A DNA stretch of 10,063 bases from contig JAJFIE010000385.1 of assembly GCA_021775275.1 (NCBI GenBank), positions 1 through 10,063 on the forward strand. The letters are read 5' to 3'. Below are positions 1 to 7,150 of the stretch, piece after piece. Each line of letters opens with the position of its first letter. Within the stretch, counting starts at the first letter, position 1. This DNA is from Rhodospirillales bacterium. GTDB taxonomy: Bacteria; Pseudomonadota; Alphaproteobacteria; Rhodospirillales; Casp-alpha2. Under the pieces are notes generated by a model, which was not told the DNA's origin, made no database searches, and saw only the letters and a list, made by a program, of their open reading frames with translations. The position numbers were made by a program, and so were the translations under genes.

Positions 1-1523
1 GGATTCCCGTGCTTCTTCCACGGGTTTTCCAGCTTTTTGTTGCGCAACATCCTCAGACTGCGACACACGCGCACCCGGGTGTTGTGAGGCATGATCACGT
101 CGTCAATAAATCCCCGGTGACCGGCAACAAACGGATTGGCGAAACGGGTGCGGTATTCTTCGGTCCGGTCCGCAATCTTCTGATCATTACCGATATCCTG
201 ACGGAAGATGATTTCCACAGCACCCTTGGGTCCCATGACAGCGATTTCCGCCGTGGGCCAGGCAAAGTTCACGTCACCACGCAGATGCTTGGAACTCATG
301 ACATCATAGGCGCCGCCATAGGCCTTGCGGGTAATCACCGTGACCTTGGGAACCGTCGCCTCGGCGAAGGCGTAAAGCAGCTTGGCGCCGTGTTTGATGA
401 TCCCGCCGAATTCCTGCGTCGTTCCCGGCATGAATCCGGGAACATCCACCAATGTGACAATGGGAATATTGAAGCAATCGCAAAACCGCACGAACCGTGC
501 AGCCTTGATGGAGGAATTAATGTCCAGACAACCGGCCAGCACCATGGGCTGGTTGGCGACAATGCCGACCGTTGATCCCTCCATGCGGCCAAAACCGACA
601 ATGATATTGCCTGCATAGTTGGGCTGTATCTCAAAAAAATCGCCCTCATCAACGAGTTTCCCGATCAGTTCCTTCATATCATAGGGTTTATTGGCGTTGT
701 CCGGGATCAGGGAATCGAGAGACATCTCCACGCGGGCAGGATCATCCGGGGTCGGGCGGACCGGCGGATTTTCCTTGTTGTTGGATGGCAGGAAGTCCAC
801 GAACCGGCGCAGATAGAGCAAGGCTTCCACATCGTTGGTAAAGGCGCGGTCGGCAACGCCCGATTTCGTCGTATGGGTGCTGGCCCCGCCGAGTTCTTCG
901 TGGGTTACGTCTTCGTGGGTCACCGTCTTGACCACGTCGGGTCCGGTGACGAACATGTAAGACGTATCCTCCACCATGAAGATAAAATCGGTCATGGCGG
1001 GTGAATACACAGCCCCACCAGCACAAGGCCCCATGATCATTGAAATCTGGGGAATGACGCCGGAGGCCATGACATTGCGTTGAAACACCTCGGCATAGCC
1101 CGCCAGTGAATCGACACCTTCCTGAATGCGCGCGCCGCCGGAATCGTTCAAGCCGATTACCGGCGCACCGACATTCATGGCCTGATCCATAATTTTGGCA
1201 ATCTTGTCAGCATGGGATGCGGACAGTGAACCGCCAAAGACGGTGAAATCCTGACTGAATACAAAGATGAGACGGCCATTGATGGTGCCGAAACCGGTTA
1301 CCACACCATCGCCCGGCGTGGATTGTTCCGACATGCCGAAATCCGTACAACGGTGCTCGACAAACATATCCCACTCTTCAAACGAGCCGGGATCAAGCAA
1401 CATGTCGATACGCTCACGCGCTGTCAGCTTGCCCTTACCGTGTTGGGCATCGATACGACGTTGCCCGCCGCCCTTGCGGGCGCGTTCGCGTTTTTCTTCG
1501 AGCTGACGGATAATCTCGTGCAT
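1..1523 (-). CDS. pccB: Propionyl-CoA carboxylase beta (carboxyltransferase) subunit, 3' end cut by window edge
   Basis: This is the carboxyltransferase subunit of biotin-dependent propionyl-CoA carboxylase. It moves the carboxyl group from carboxybiotin on the alpha subunit to propionyl-CoA, giving methylmalonyl-CoA in the cytosol. Reading the minus strand from ATG 1523 gives 507 codons open to the edge. Visible motifs include [11 protein letters not shown] (98-108), [11 protein letters not shown] (126-136) and the N-terminal oxyanion loop GPCAGGA (165-171). The C-terminal half has DVPGFMPGT (360-368) and [10 protein letters not shown] (400-409). The Asp of that last motif (407) matches the residue that favours propionyl- over acetyl-CoA in studied PccB proteins. 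The visible end, PWKKHGN, lies just before the family's usual terminus, so only a few codons are missing. An in-frame stop six codons upstream leaves this ATG as the only good start; its Shine-Dalgarno site is weak. The alpha subunit is not in the window. Family assignment is very secure. Confidence 0.97.
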   Translation of the reverse strand, partial: MHEIIRQLEEKRERARKGGGQRRIDAQHGKGKLTARERIDMLLDPGSFEEWDMFVEHRCTDFGMSEQSTPGDGVVTGFGTINGRLIFVFSQDFTVFGGSLSASHADKIAKIMDQAMNVGAPVIGLNDSGGARIQEGVDSLAGYAEVFQRNVMASGVIPQISMIMGPCAGGAVYSPAMTDFIFMVEDTSYMFVTGPDVVKTVTHEDVTHEELGGASTHTTKSGVADRAFTNDVEALLYLRRFVDFLPSNNKENPPVRPTPDDPARVEMSLDSLIPDNANKPYDMKELIGKLVDEGDFFEIQPNYAGNIIVGFGRMEGSTVGIVANQPMVLAGCLDINSSIKAARFVRFCDCFNIPIVTLVDVPGFMPGTTQEFGGIIKHGAKLLYAFAEATVPKVTVITRKAYGGAYDVMSSKHLRGDVNFAWPTAEIAVMGPKGAVEIIFRQDIGNDQKIADRTEEYRTRFANPFVAGHRGFIDDVIMPHNTRVRVCRSLRMLRNKKLENPWKKHGN

Positions 1524-1626
1524 GGTGCGCCGGGCCTGTTATGTCCTTGAACGGCAACTAATTTACGGTGCCGTGGCGCGACAAACCAGCAAAATACCCA
1601 TAAAAACACCACCGGAGAGCGTGGAC
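1524..1626. other. Gap between ATP12 gene and pccB
   Basis: This is the only gap of note in the left block. It could carry a pccB promoter, but I find no convincing -35/-10 pair on the minus strand. The best -10-like hexamer, TAAATT on the minus strand, lacks a good partner upstream. A 4-bp stem (1609-1612 with 1621-1624) followed on the minus strand by a T-run is too weak to call a terminator. pccB may therefore be read through from the upstream genes or have a promoter not recognisable by eye. Confidence 0.4.
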
Positions 1627-2361
1627 TTATCCTTGGTCCAGCAAGGTCAGAAACTCTGTAGTAGACAAAATTTCATCCCGGATGATTGATCGTCGTTGTA
1701 CAGCGTCGTGATCCTCGCCCCACTGTTCTTCCTGAAAGACATCGTCCAGATACGCCGCATCAAATGCTTCCGATGCAGTCATTTGTTCCTTCCATACGGC
1801 GAGCGCCAGCAAAACCGAGGTCATCCGTCCGGCAAGATCCACCAGCCCCGTCAAATGAAATTCGCTGATGTCTGCAAGTTGATCTGCAATGGCATCCAGA
1901 ACCTCTTGTGGCTGTTCCACAGGAATTACGCCGACGGTAACGATAAAGTGCGCCCCCAATGCCTGGCGCGCCCAATCAAGAACCGGTTGCCATGCATCTC
2001 GCTGACGCAACACCAGATCATCGGGTCCTTCGGCCCAATAGCACAACAAATCGGACCGGGCATAGCCGACCAGTTGATCCGTGAAATGTTGCCTGTCGGG
2101 CGCAATCTTGTCGATGGCTGCATTGGTCAGACTGGCCAGCGGCATGGAAGACGGAATGATCTTTTCACCCTGTCTGTTCCATTCATTGGCAATGCATTCC
2201 GCCAATACAGACGTTGGAACCAGGAATGTCTCGCCCAGGGGGGTTTTAACCACCCGGCCATCCAGTTCAATACGCCAACCATCCGTGGGTTGCCCATACG
2301 GCGCCGCTACAGCCGTCTCAAAAAACCGGCCGATCTCGCCTACGCCAAGAATTTCTGACAT
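1627..2361 (-). CDS. ATP12-family F1-ATPase assembly chaperone
   Basis: This 244-residue protein belongs to the ATP12 family. Its mitochondrial members bind free F1 alpha subunit and keep it from aggregating until the alpha3beta3 ring forms; a like role in the bacterial cytoplasm is inferred. Family marks seen: WRIELDGRVVKTPLG (29-43), an EW pair (60-61), NAAIDKI (80-86), the signature YARSDLLCYWAEGP (100-113), W124 with LDW (128-130), and the C-terminal EEQWGEDHDA (211-220). Length is normal for bacterial members. Its ATG shares one base with the TGA of the AsmA-like gene (TGATG on the minus strand), so it is probably translated by coupling. A GGGAA-like sequence lies a few bases before the start. 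The ATP synthase genes are not nearby, and that is common for this factor. Confidence 0.93.
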   Translation of the reverse strand: MSEILGVGEIGRFFETAVAAPYGQPTDGWRIELDGRVVKTPLGETFLVPTSVLAECIANEWNRQGEKIIPSSMPLASLTNAAIDKIAPDRQHFTDQLVGYARSDLLCYWAEGPDDLVLRQRDAWQPVLDWARQALGAHFIVTVGVIPVEQPQEVLDAIADQLADISEFHLTGLVDLAGRMTSVLLALAVWKEQMTASEAFDAAYLDDVFQEEQWGEDHDAVQRRSIIRDEILSTTEFLTLLDQG

Positions 2362-4439
2362 CAGTTCCCGAACAAGCCTTCAATAACACCGCCGATACCG
2401 CTTTCCACTCCCGGTACGGCAGGTTCAGCAGGTGTGCCGGAGTCTGCGCCACCACTGGCAGGGGGTGATGTTTCATCGGGCTTCAACGGCTTGCCCGCCA
2501 ATGCCAGCGCACAATAATCCGTCTGGTCAATGCCCGAGGTCGCCGTATCAACGGCCATCCCGATGACCGTGGAGAGGCCACCCGTAGCGATCCCGGCAGC
2601 CAGACCAGCTGCTTCCGCCGCGACATCGCCAACATCGGGTCCTACGGAAGGTTTTTTTAATGTGCCACCAACGACGATGCCGATTTCAGCCGCCGAGGCG
2701 AAACTTGTATTCTTGGCGCGGGGATCAAAACGAAGCGCGAGTTTCTCTTCTGCAAGATCGATCCCACCTTCGCCGACAATGGACAGTCCGCCTGTCTCAA
2801 TCACGATCGCCTTGCTCGCGGCCTGCCCTTTGGTGATGCCGAAATCGACGACCACGCAGCGTAATTTCTTGGCGTCTTCGCCCTCGAACAATGCCGTGAG
2901 TGGCCCCGTCGCGAATGCAAGAGCGCCGCTGTCGATAAAGCCGTTCTCGGACTGCACCCGCAGCTTGCCATCAAGTCCGGCCATGAGAGCGCGAACAGAT
3001 GCGCCGGAACCACGCAGTTGCGCCGTCATGTCCAGTTTGCCGGTCACCGATTCCTCGCCCACCATGTCCTTGAGTATCTGGCCGTAATCTATTTGCTTGC
3101 CGTCTACCGCCATGGACAATTTGGCGGCGGAGCCGGAACCATCGAGGGTCACATCGCCGCCAATGCGCCCACCGCCAAATGTCAGGCCAAAGGGCGAAAC
3201 AGCAAGGCGGCCATTTTCAAGCACCAGTTTGGCGCTGACATCGGTAAGGGTGATGTCCTGGGCGTTGACTGTAGCCCCCTTGAAGGCGACCTTCGCATCC
3301 ACAGATTTTAATCCATCCAGCACCAATGGGTCATTGGGAAAGACCCGGCCATCGTCCGTGGTTGTGGACGTTTCGGACACCGCAACATCACCACCGCCCT
3401 GTTCCTCCACCAATATGTCGGCAAGGTCAAACAGGGTTGATGAAAGATCAGCGCTGATATCGGGGCGCGTGCTACCCAGACCAACAGCGATATTACCCGC
3501 GAGGTCACTACCGCCAATAGTGAGCGAAAGACCGTCTACAGCCCAGGCGTTCGCACCGTCCCTGAGCGCGCCACTAGCGGAGAAAGGTTTCGCTGGCAAA
3601 GGTGCGCCACCGTCAACGCCAGCCATCAATATGGCGCGGCCCACAACGGCGGCAATATTTTCGGTTTTGACAGAGAAACCAAGATTAAGCCCCTTGGCGT
3701 TCCGGGGTTCACTGACCGTACCATCGATTTCAATATCTGCACCGAGCGCGGCAATATCCAGTTTCAGGGGAAATATCTTGTTGCCGCTCAGGGCATCGAT
3801 GGAACCCAACGTTCCGGTAATTTCGATCGCTTCCTGATTGTAGATGGTTTCCAGCAACAGGTTCATGGGCGAGCTAGCACCATCGGATTTAAGTTCGAGG
3901 ACATTCAAGGATACTTTCTGGACGTCGCCGGTGACGCCGTCCCTGTACGTCAGGTTGACATCGCGGACCTGAACGGAATGCACCACGGGCAGCGTGGTTT
4001 CACCATCTGGTTCAGGCGCCTCTTTCTCAGACATGCCGTCGCCTGGTGAAAATTCCCAGTTCGGCTCGCCCGCCGCGTTGGTCTCCAGCAGAACATCCAC
4101 CCCTTGCAACACCACACGGGTGACCTGCACATCGCCGGACAATAGTGGCAGCAGTTCCATCTCCGCCGATAAACTCTCCAGCGATATCATTTCAGGACTC
4201 GACCCCCACTCCGCATTGGCGAAGGTCACACCATCCACAGCCACGGATGGGCTAAGAGATATCTGCAAATCCAGATTGCCTTCAATGAGTAAGTCACGCC
4301 CTGTGGCATCCTTGACCTGCTCGGCAATCACCGCCCGGTATTCATTGAAGTCCATGGATTTCAAAATCGCCACACCGGCGACAATAAGGGCGATCACCAG
4401 AACGCCAATCACTGCAAGAATTTTAATCAAACGTTTCAT
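2361..4439 (-). CDS. AsmA-family inner-membrane/periplasmic protein
   Basis: This is a 692-residue AsmA-like protein. Relatives such as AsmA, TamB and YhdP are anchored in the inner membrane and reach through the periplasm; several help move phospholipid to, or maintain, the outer membrane. The exact role of this paralogue is unknown. A KRLIK start and one hydrophobic helix (about 5-27) form the anchor. DFNEYRAVIAEQVKDATGRDL (30-50) follows, typical of the AsmA N-terminus, with repeated beta-rich segments to about 600. The C-terminal part has the familiar GLSIVGEGGIDLAEEKLALRFDP (551-573) and GGTLKKPSVGPD (591-602). The tail from about 650 is rich in Pro, Gly and Ser. Only two cysteines occur, C528 and C643, in positions that suggest a periplasmic disulfide. 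The start has a good GAGGAA ribosome site (4446-4451) and overlaps the HAD stop as ATGA. Confidence 0.9.
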   Translation of the reverse strand: MKRLIKILAVIGVLVIALIVAGVAILKSMDFNEYRAVIAEQVKDATGRDLLIEGNLDLQISLSPSVAVDGVTFANAEWGSSPEMISLESLSAEMELLPLLSGDVQVTRVVLQGVDVLLETNAAGEPNWEFSPGDGMSEKEAPEPDGETTLPVVHSVQVRDVNLTYRDGVTGDVQKVSLNVLELKSDGASSPMNLLLETIYNQEAIEITGTLGSIDALSGNKIFPLKLDIAALGADIEIDGTVSEPRNAKGLNLGFSVKTENIAAVVGRAILMAGVDGGAPLPAKPFSASGALRDGANAWAVDGLSLTIGGSDLAGNIAVGLGSTRPDISADLSSTLFDLADILVEEQGGGDVAVSETSTTTDDGRVFPNDPLVLDGLKSVDAKVAFKGATVNAQDITLTDVSAKLVLENGRLAVSPFGLTFGGGRIGGDVTLDGSGSAAKLSMAVDGKQIDYGQILKDMVGEESVTGKLDMTAQLRGSGASVRALMAGLDGKLRVQSENGFIDSGALAFATGPLTALFEGEDAKKLRCVVVDFGITKGQAASKAIVIETGGLSIVGEGGIDLAEEKLALRFDPRAKNTSFASAAEIGIVVGGTLKKPSVGPDVGDVAAEAAGLAAGIATGGLSTVIGMAVDTATSGIDQTDYCALALAGKPLKPDETSPPASGGADSGTPAEPAVPGVESGIGGVIEGLFGN

Positions 4440-5119
4440 GCTTCGTTCCTCGTTAAAGAATCAAGCGCGCCAATCAGCGCCTCAAACCCATCAATGACAG
4501 TGTGCGCACCCGCCGCATGCAATTCATCCGGTGGATGGTACCCCCATGACACACCAATTCTCTTTGTTCCGGCGTTACACGCCATTTCCATATCGTAGGT
4601 TGTATCGCCAATCATCACCGTCGCGTCAGCATCAACCCCGGTTTCCGCCATGGCCCGGTCCAGCATATCCGGATGTGGTTTGCCCATGGCGATATCGGCT
4701 GTCTGCCGCGTGACAAAGCAATCAAGAAAACCGTATGGCTCCAGCGTTGCAAGCAACCCACGCATTGCCTTTCCCGTCGCAATGCCCAACAACCAGCCCT
4801 GCTCACGCAGTGTCTCAATTGCCGTCTCGACCCCCGGAAAGAGTGGCTCATGGACAGTCCCTGACGCCCGCATATCCCGAAAAGCCGATTTGTAGGTCTC
4901 GGCGACCTGGCCGTGAAGACCCGTATCGGTTCCGGGCGCCAGAAGGCCGATCCCCTCAATCAGCGGCAACCCGATGATCCGCCGTACGGCGGCCGAACTT
5001 GGCGCATCAAACTCATGGAAATCAAAGGCCGTTTCCATGGCGTGAACGATGGAATGCTGTGAATCTACCAGAGTCCCGTCACAATCAAAGACGGCCAGCC
5101 GAAGTCGCTCCAAAATCAT
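4436..5119 (-). CDS. HAD-superfamily (IA) phosphatase, phosphoglycolate phosphatase-like
   Basis: This is a cytoplasmic HAD hydrolase that removes phosphate from a small molecule through an aspartyl-phosphate intermediate. The family resemblance is to Gph/PGP enzymes, but the substrate cannot be read from sequence. With ATG at 5119 the protein has 227 residues. Motif I is VFDCDGTLVDS (10-20; D12 nucleophile, D14 acid/base), motif II is IATGK (T115), motif III is GKPHPDML (K147) and motif IV is IGDTTYD (D172 and D176, magnesium ligands). An alpha-helical cap lies between motifs I and II. The frame stays open to a GTG at 5212, adding 31 residues. That extension has no family match, and both starts lack a strong Shine-Dalgarno site, so I prefer the ATG just before motif I. 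The stop overlaps the AsmA-like start by four bases. Confidence 0.9.
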   Translation of the reverse strand: MILERLRLAVFDCDGTLVDSQHSIVHAMETAFDFHEFDAPSSAAVRRIIGLPLIEGIGLLAPGTDTGLHGQVAETYKSAFRDMRASGTVHEPLFPGVETAIETLREQGWLLGIATGKAMRGLLATLEPYGFLDCFVTRQTADIAMGKPHPDMLDRAMAETGVDADATVMIGDTTYDMEMACNAGTKRIGVSWGYHPPDELHAAGAHTVIDGFEALIGALDSLTRNEA

Positions 5120-5227
5120 GTCCCAGTCAAAATTCACGTATGCAGTGGCGCATTGTACCCGCCCTTGCAGGGGATACCAGCATCCCCGAGAGCGCAAACT
5201 AAATAGGCTCACGAAACTAACTTTAAC

Positions 5228-5256
5228 CTGATAGGATACGAATTCATGATTTCCAA
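5228..5256 (-). promoter_or_regulatory. Candidate promoter for HAD-AsmA-ATP12 operon
   Basis: On the minus strand, TTGGAA (5251-5256) and TATCAG (5228-5233) are separated by 17 bp, which matches sigma-70-like spacing with two mismatches in each hexamer. Transcription would start near 5221, giving a leader of about 100 nt before ATG 5119. Found by eye; only the position upstream of the first gene of the operon adds support. Confidence 0.3.
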
Positions 5257-5294
5257 GGCCACGAACTCGGTGTTAAATAAATACAATAAGGGAT

Positions 5295-5324
5295 TTGACG
5301 ATCATATTGTCATTGGCATTTAAT
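5295..5324 (+). promoter_or_regulatory. Candidate promoter for OmpA-like lipoprotein gene
   Basis: TTGACG (5295-5300) and TTTAAT (5319-5324) are 18 bp apart, a good sigma-70-like match. The start would fall near 5331, leaving a leader of about 110 nt. A second overlapping option is TTGGCA (5313-5318) with AATAAT (5335-5340) at 16 bp. Both lie in AT-rich DNA upstream of a gene with a strong ribosome site. Which one is used cannot be told from sequence. Confidence 0.45.
5296..5312. promoter_or_regulatory. Imperfect 17-bp palindrome overlapping the -35 region (possible operator)
   Basis: TGACGAT, a 3-bp centre CAT, then ATTGTCA. The arms match at six of seven positions. It starts inside the candidate -35 hexamer and fills much of the spacer, where a repressor would block polymerase. 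The spacing does not fit CRP or FNR boxes, so no regulator is named. Confidence 0.3.
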
Positions 5325-5331
5325 CTTTCCG

Positions 5332-5351
5332 GGCAATAATCGGCAATAATC
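5332..5351 (+). repeat. Perfect tandem repeat of a 10-bp unit
   Basis: The unit GGCAATAATC occurs twice in direct succession (5332-5341 and 5342-5351). It lies at or just after the predicted transcription start of the lipoprotein gene. Each copy includes AATAAT, a -10-like hexamer, so the duplication could offer alternative start points, or two protein sites on the same face of the helix. Confidence 0.85.
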
Positions 5352-5387
5352 ATGGCCGAAAAATATATGATTTTTCTGTCAAATGTA

Positions 5388-5411
5388 GACCAACACTCCA
5401 TAGTGTTGGTC
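5388..5411 (+). promoter_or_regulatory. Perfect inverted repeat / leader hairpin before the OmpA-like gene
   Basis: The arms GACCAACACT (5388-5397) and AGTGTTGGTC (5402-5411) are perfectly complementary around a 4-nt loop, CCAT. No T-run follows on either strand, so it is not a usual terminator. It ends about 15 nt before the Shine-Dalgarno site. In RNA it would form a stable stem-loop in the 5' leader, which could protect the message as in the E. coli ompA leader or bind a regulator. As DNA it could be an operator. The structure is certain; the function is inferred. Confidence 0.7.
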
Positions 5412-5426
5412 AAGAAATTTTACCTG

Positions 5427-5433
5427 AGGAGGT
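5427..5433 (+). promoter_or_regulatory. Near-consensus ribosome binding site
   Basis: AGGAGGT sits 7 nt before ATG 5441 and is an almost perfect anti-16S match, much stronger than those of the other genes here. This suggests high expression, as expected for an abundant envelope lipoprotein. It fixes the start at 5441; a nearby ATG at 5434 is out of frame. Confidence 0.9.
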
Positions 5434-5440
5434 ATGTATC

Positions 5441-6319
5441 ATGCGATCACTCATAAAATTTGCCGCTGTGGCCGTTTTGTTACCAATAGTTTCCGCCTGT
5501 GCTGTTGTTGATCTGGACGAGATTGGCGGCATGGAAGTACAGAATTGGGAATTTGCACAAGACCTGCATAAGGAATACATAATGCTCGCGCGTACTGAGG
5601 CCGCCGAGCAGGATTACGATGACACTGATTATTTTGGCAACAAGGCCCTGGGTGCTGTAGAAGCCGCCAATGAAGGAGCTTCTGTTCCTGAACCTCAGGA
5701 ACTGTCGGAGCGGGATCTGCCCGATGATCAGGTCGATACCCTGATGAACGCCCGTGAGGTCCTGATGGAGGCCCTGATGGATGGCCGCCGGACCAAACCG
5801 GCCGCCGCCGCCCGTGCCCAGGCCATGTTCGACTGCTGGATGCAGGAACAGGAGGAAAACTTCCAGCCGGATGACATCGCCGCCTGTCGCACAGGATTCT
5901 TTACGGCAATGTCCGAACTCTCGGTAACCGAGCCCATGCCAGAAGAAGCCGCTGCTCCGGCGCCGGCGGGCGAAGCTGTAAAGACCGTTGGCCCGTTCAC
6001 GGTTTACTTTGGCTTCAACAGCGCCGCCCTTGATTCCGCAGCGAATGCGCTGATCACCAATCTGGCCAGCCACAAGTTCGCCAACGATGAGCTTGGCTAT
6101 GTCATTCTTTCCGGCCATGCGGACCGTTCAGGCAATACCGCTTACAACGAAATGCTTTCCGACAAACGGGTTATGGCCGTGGCGGACGCCTTTATGGCAA
6201 AAGGCATCAAGGCGCGGATCCTGAGCACTTTCTACGGCGAAGATCGTCCGGCAAGAGCGACGGATGATGGCATGCGGGAGCCGAAAAACCGCCGGGTCGA
6301 GATTTCTCTCTCCCGTTGA
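5441..6319 (+). CDS. Outer-membrane lipoprotein with C-terminal OmpA peptidoglycan-binding domain
   Basis: This 292-residue lipoprotein probably ties the outer membrane to the cell wall. The signal peptide MRSLIKFAAVAVLLPIVSAC ends in a clear lipobox (V17-S18-A19-C20). Residue +2 is Ala, not Asp, so outer-membrane sorting is expected. A helical region (about 30-160) contains FDCWMQEQEENFQPDDIAAC (130-149), which I recall from related alphaproteobacterial OmpA-family proteins. C132 and C149 may form a disulfide. A Pro/Ala/Glu linker (about 164-180) leads to the OmpA domain (about 184-292). That domain starts with FTVYFGFNSAAL and has SGHADRSGN (224-232), the helix NEMLSDKRVMAVADAF (236-251) and the terminal NRRVEI (283-288). 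D275/D276 and the Arg of NRRVE are candidates for binding diaminopimelate. It looks Pal-like, but no tol genes adjoin it and its N-terminal region differs, so I do not call it pal. Confidence 0.92.
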   Translation: MRSLIKFAAVAVLLPIVSACAVVDLDEIGGMEVQNWEFAQDLHKEYIMLARTEAAEQDYDDTDYFGNKALGAVEAANEGASVPEPQELSERDLPDDQVDTLMNAREVLMEALMDGRRTKPAAAARAQAMFDCWMQEQEENFQPDDIAACRTGFFTAMSELSVTEPMPEEAAAPAPAGEAVKTVGPFTVYFGFNSAALDSAANALITNLASHKFANDELGYVILSGHADRSGNTAYNEMLSDKRVMAVADAFMAKGIKARILSTFYGEDRPARATDDGMREPKNRRVEISLSR

Positions 6320-6339
6320 TTTCGGGACTTGACACAAGC

Positions 6340-6379
6340 AAACGCCGGAGAGGTTACCCTTTCCGGCGTTTTGTTTTAT
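6340..6379 (+). terminator. Rho-independent terminator after the OmpA-like gene
   Basis: Arms 6340-6349 (AAACGCCGGA) and 6362-6371 (TCCGGCGTTT) pair perfectly over 10 bp around a 12-nt loop. The 3' arm runs into a T-rich tract ending near 6379. It lies 20 nt after the lipoprotein stop and 24 nt beyond the end of the convergent response-regulator gene. Read on the minus strand, the same stem is followed by a weaker T-rich stretch, so it may partly serve both genes. Confidence 0.92.
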
Positions 6380-6402
6380 ACAGGCGCAATGATCGAGTAC
6401 GG

Positions 6403-7083
6403 CTACACCGTACCGGCCTCGCCGATGATGTATCCAATTCCCCGACGGGTCTTGATTTCCACTGCCGCACCCGCATCCGTCAATCGTTTGCGCAGGCGGG
6501 AAATGTGGACCTCGATTGAATTCGACGAAACCTCTTCATCAAATCCGTAGATTTTCTCCTCGAGCACATCTTTCGGCACCACACGCCCGGCGCGGCGCAG
6601 AAGTTGTTCCAGAACATCCGTTTCCCGGCGGGATACCTCGACGGCATCGCCACTGACACGGACTTCCCGGTTGCGGGTGTCATAATCCAGGTTTCCCACA
6701 CTCAAAATCAGCGCCAATGACGTTGCCGGTCGTCGCAGCAATGCCCGAACCCGGGCAATCAGTTCCTCCATTTCAATCGGCTTCGCCACATAGTCATCGC
6801 CGCCGCAATCCAGTCCCTCAATTTTCTCGTTTAACTGATCTCGCGCGGTCAGAAGGAGAACGGGTGTCGGATTGCCTCTGGAACGGAGTTCTCTCAGCAG
6901 GTTAAGGCCATCGTCATCGGGCAGCCCGCGGTCCAGAATAATGGCGTCATAGGAAACGGTGTCTGTCGCAGCGCGACCGTCCTCGCAGGTAAGGACCGTA
7001 TCAACCACGTATCCATCGCGCTCAAAGGCCAGTTTAACGGCTTTTGCCAGGATTTCGTGATCTTCCACAATCAACAGACGCAT
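6403..7083 (-). CDS. OmpR/PhoB-family two-component response regulator (orphan in this window)
   Basis: This is a 226-residue transcription factor switched on by phosphorylation from a sensor kinase. The receiver domain (1-120) has the acidic pair E7/D8, the phospho-acceptor D51 in ILDRGLPDDDG, T79 in LLLTAR and K101 in DDYVAKP. The winged-helix DNA-binding domain (about 127-222) shows VSRRETDVLEQLL (149-161), the recognition-helix region SNSIEVHISRLRKRL (187-201) and the wing TRRGIGYI. All receiver residues needed for phosphorylation are present. No histidine kinase lies beside it, so its partner is unknown. It is most like the QseB/PmrA/TctD style of regulator, but no ortholog is claimed. 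ATG 7083 has a weak GGGAC ribosome site (7091-7095). A repeat typical of binding sites for this family lies just upstream, suggesting autoregulation. Confidence 0.93.
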   Translation of the reverse strand: MRLLIVEDHEILAKAVKLAFERDGYVVDTVLTCEDGRAATDTVSYDAIILDRGLPDDDGLNLLRELRSRGNPTPVLLLTARDQLNEKIEGLDCGGDDYVAKPIEMEELIARVRALLRRPATSLALILSVGNLDYDTRNREVRVSGDAVEVSRRETDVLEQLLRRAGRVVPKDVLEEKIYGFDEEVSSNSIEVHISRLRKRLTDAGAAVEIKTRRGIGYIIGEAGTV

Positions 7084-7121
7084 ATAGAAAGTCCCGTAAA
7101 CTCAAACATTTCGCTGCGGTA

Positions 7122-7150
7122 AGGGTATACACGTATGCCGAACCTTACAA
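7122..7150 (-). promoter_or_regulatory. Candidate promoter for the response-regulator gene
   Basis: On the minus strand TTGTAA (7145-7150) and TACCCT (7122-7127) are 17 bp apart; TATACC (7124-7129) is an alternative -10. The -35 match is partial, as expected for a promoter needing an activator. It lies in the 74-nt gap after the pseudouridine synthase gene, so the regulator could be made both from the upstream operon and from its own start. Confidence 0.35.

Larger units (their letters stand above)
5120..5440. other. Divergent intergenic region between HAD operon and OmpA-like lipoprotein gene
   Basis: This 321-nt stretch is clearly more AT-rich than the flanking genes and should hold promoters for both directions. 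It contains a candidate minus-strand promoter near 5228-5256, candidate plus-strand promoters in 5295-5340, a 17-bp imperfect palindrome, a 10-bp tandem repeat, a perfect hairpin and a strong ribosome site; these are listed separately. The part from 5120 to 5212 could encode an N-terminal extension of the HAD protein if the GTG start were used. I see no small gene here. Confidence 0.6.

Noticed and set aside
9..575. 188-codon plus-strand open frame opposite pccB
   Set aside because: The minus strand reads as continuous, highly conserved PccB across this whole stretch; the plus frame is its mirror.
1609..1624. Weak stem (CCAC/GTGG) followed by a T-run on the minus strand after ATP12, a possible terminator
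   Set aside because: Only four base pairs with an 8-nt loop; too weak to support a terminator, and read-through to pccB is equally likely.
1696..2358. 220-codon plus-strand open frame opposite ATP12
   Set aside because: It is the antisense shadow of a clearly recognised gene, lacks a ribosome site and resembles no known family.
7120..7149. Inverted repeat GTAAGG...CCTTAC in the gap before the response regulator
   Set aside because: Six-bp arms with an 18-nt interval make a poor hairpin; the direct repeat sharing one arm is the better-supported structure.
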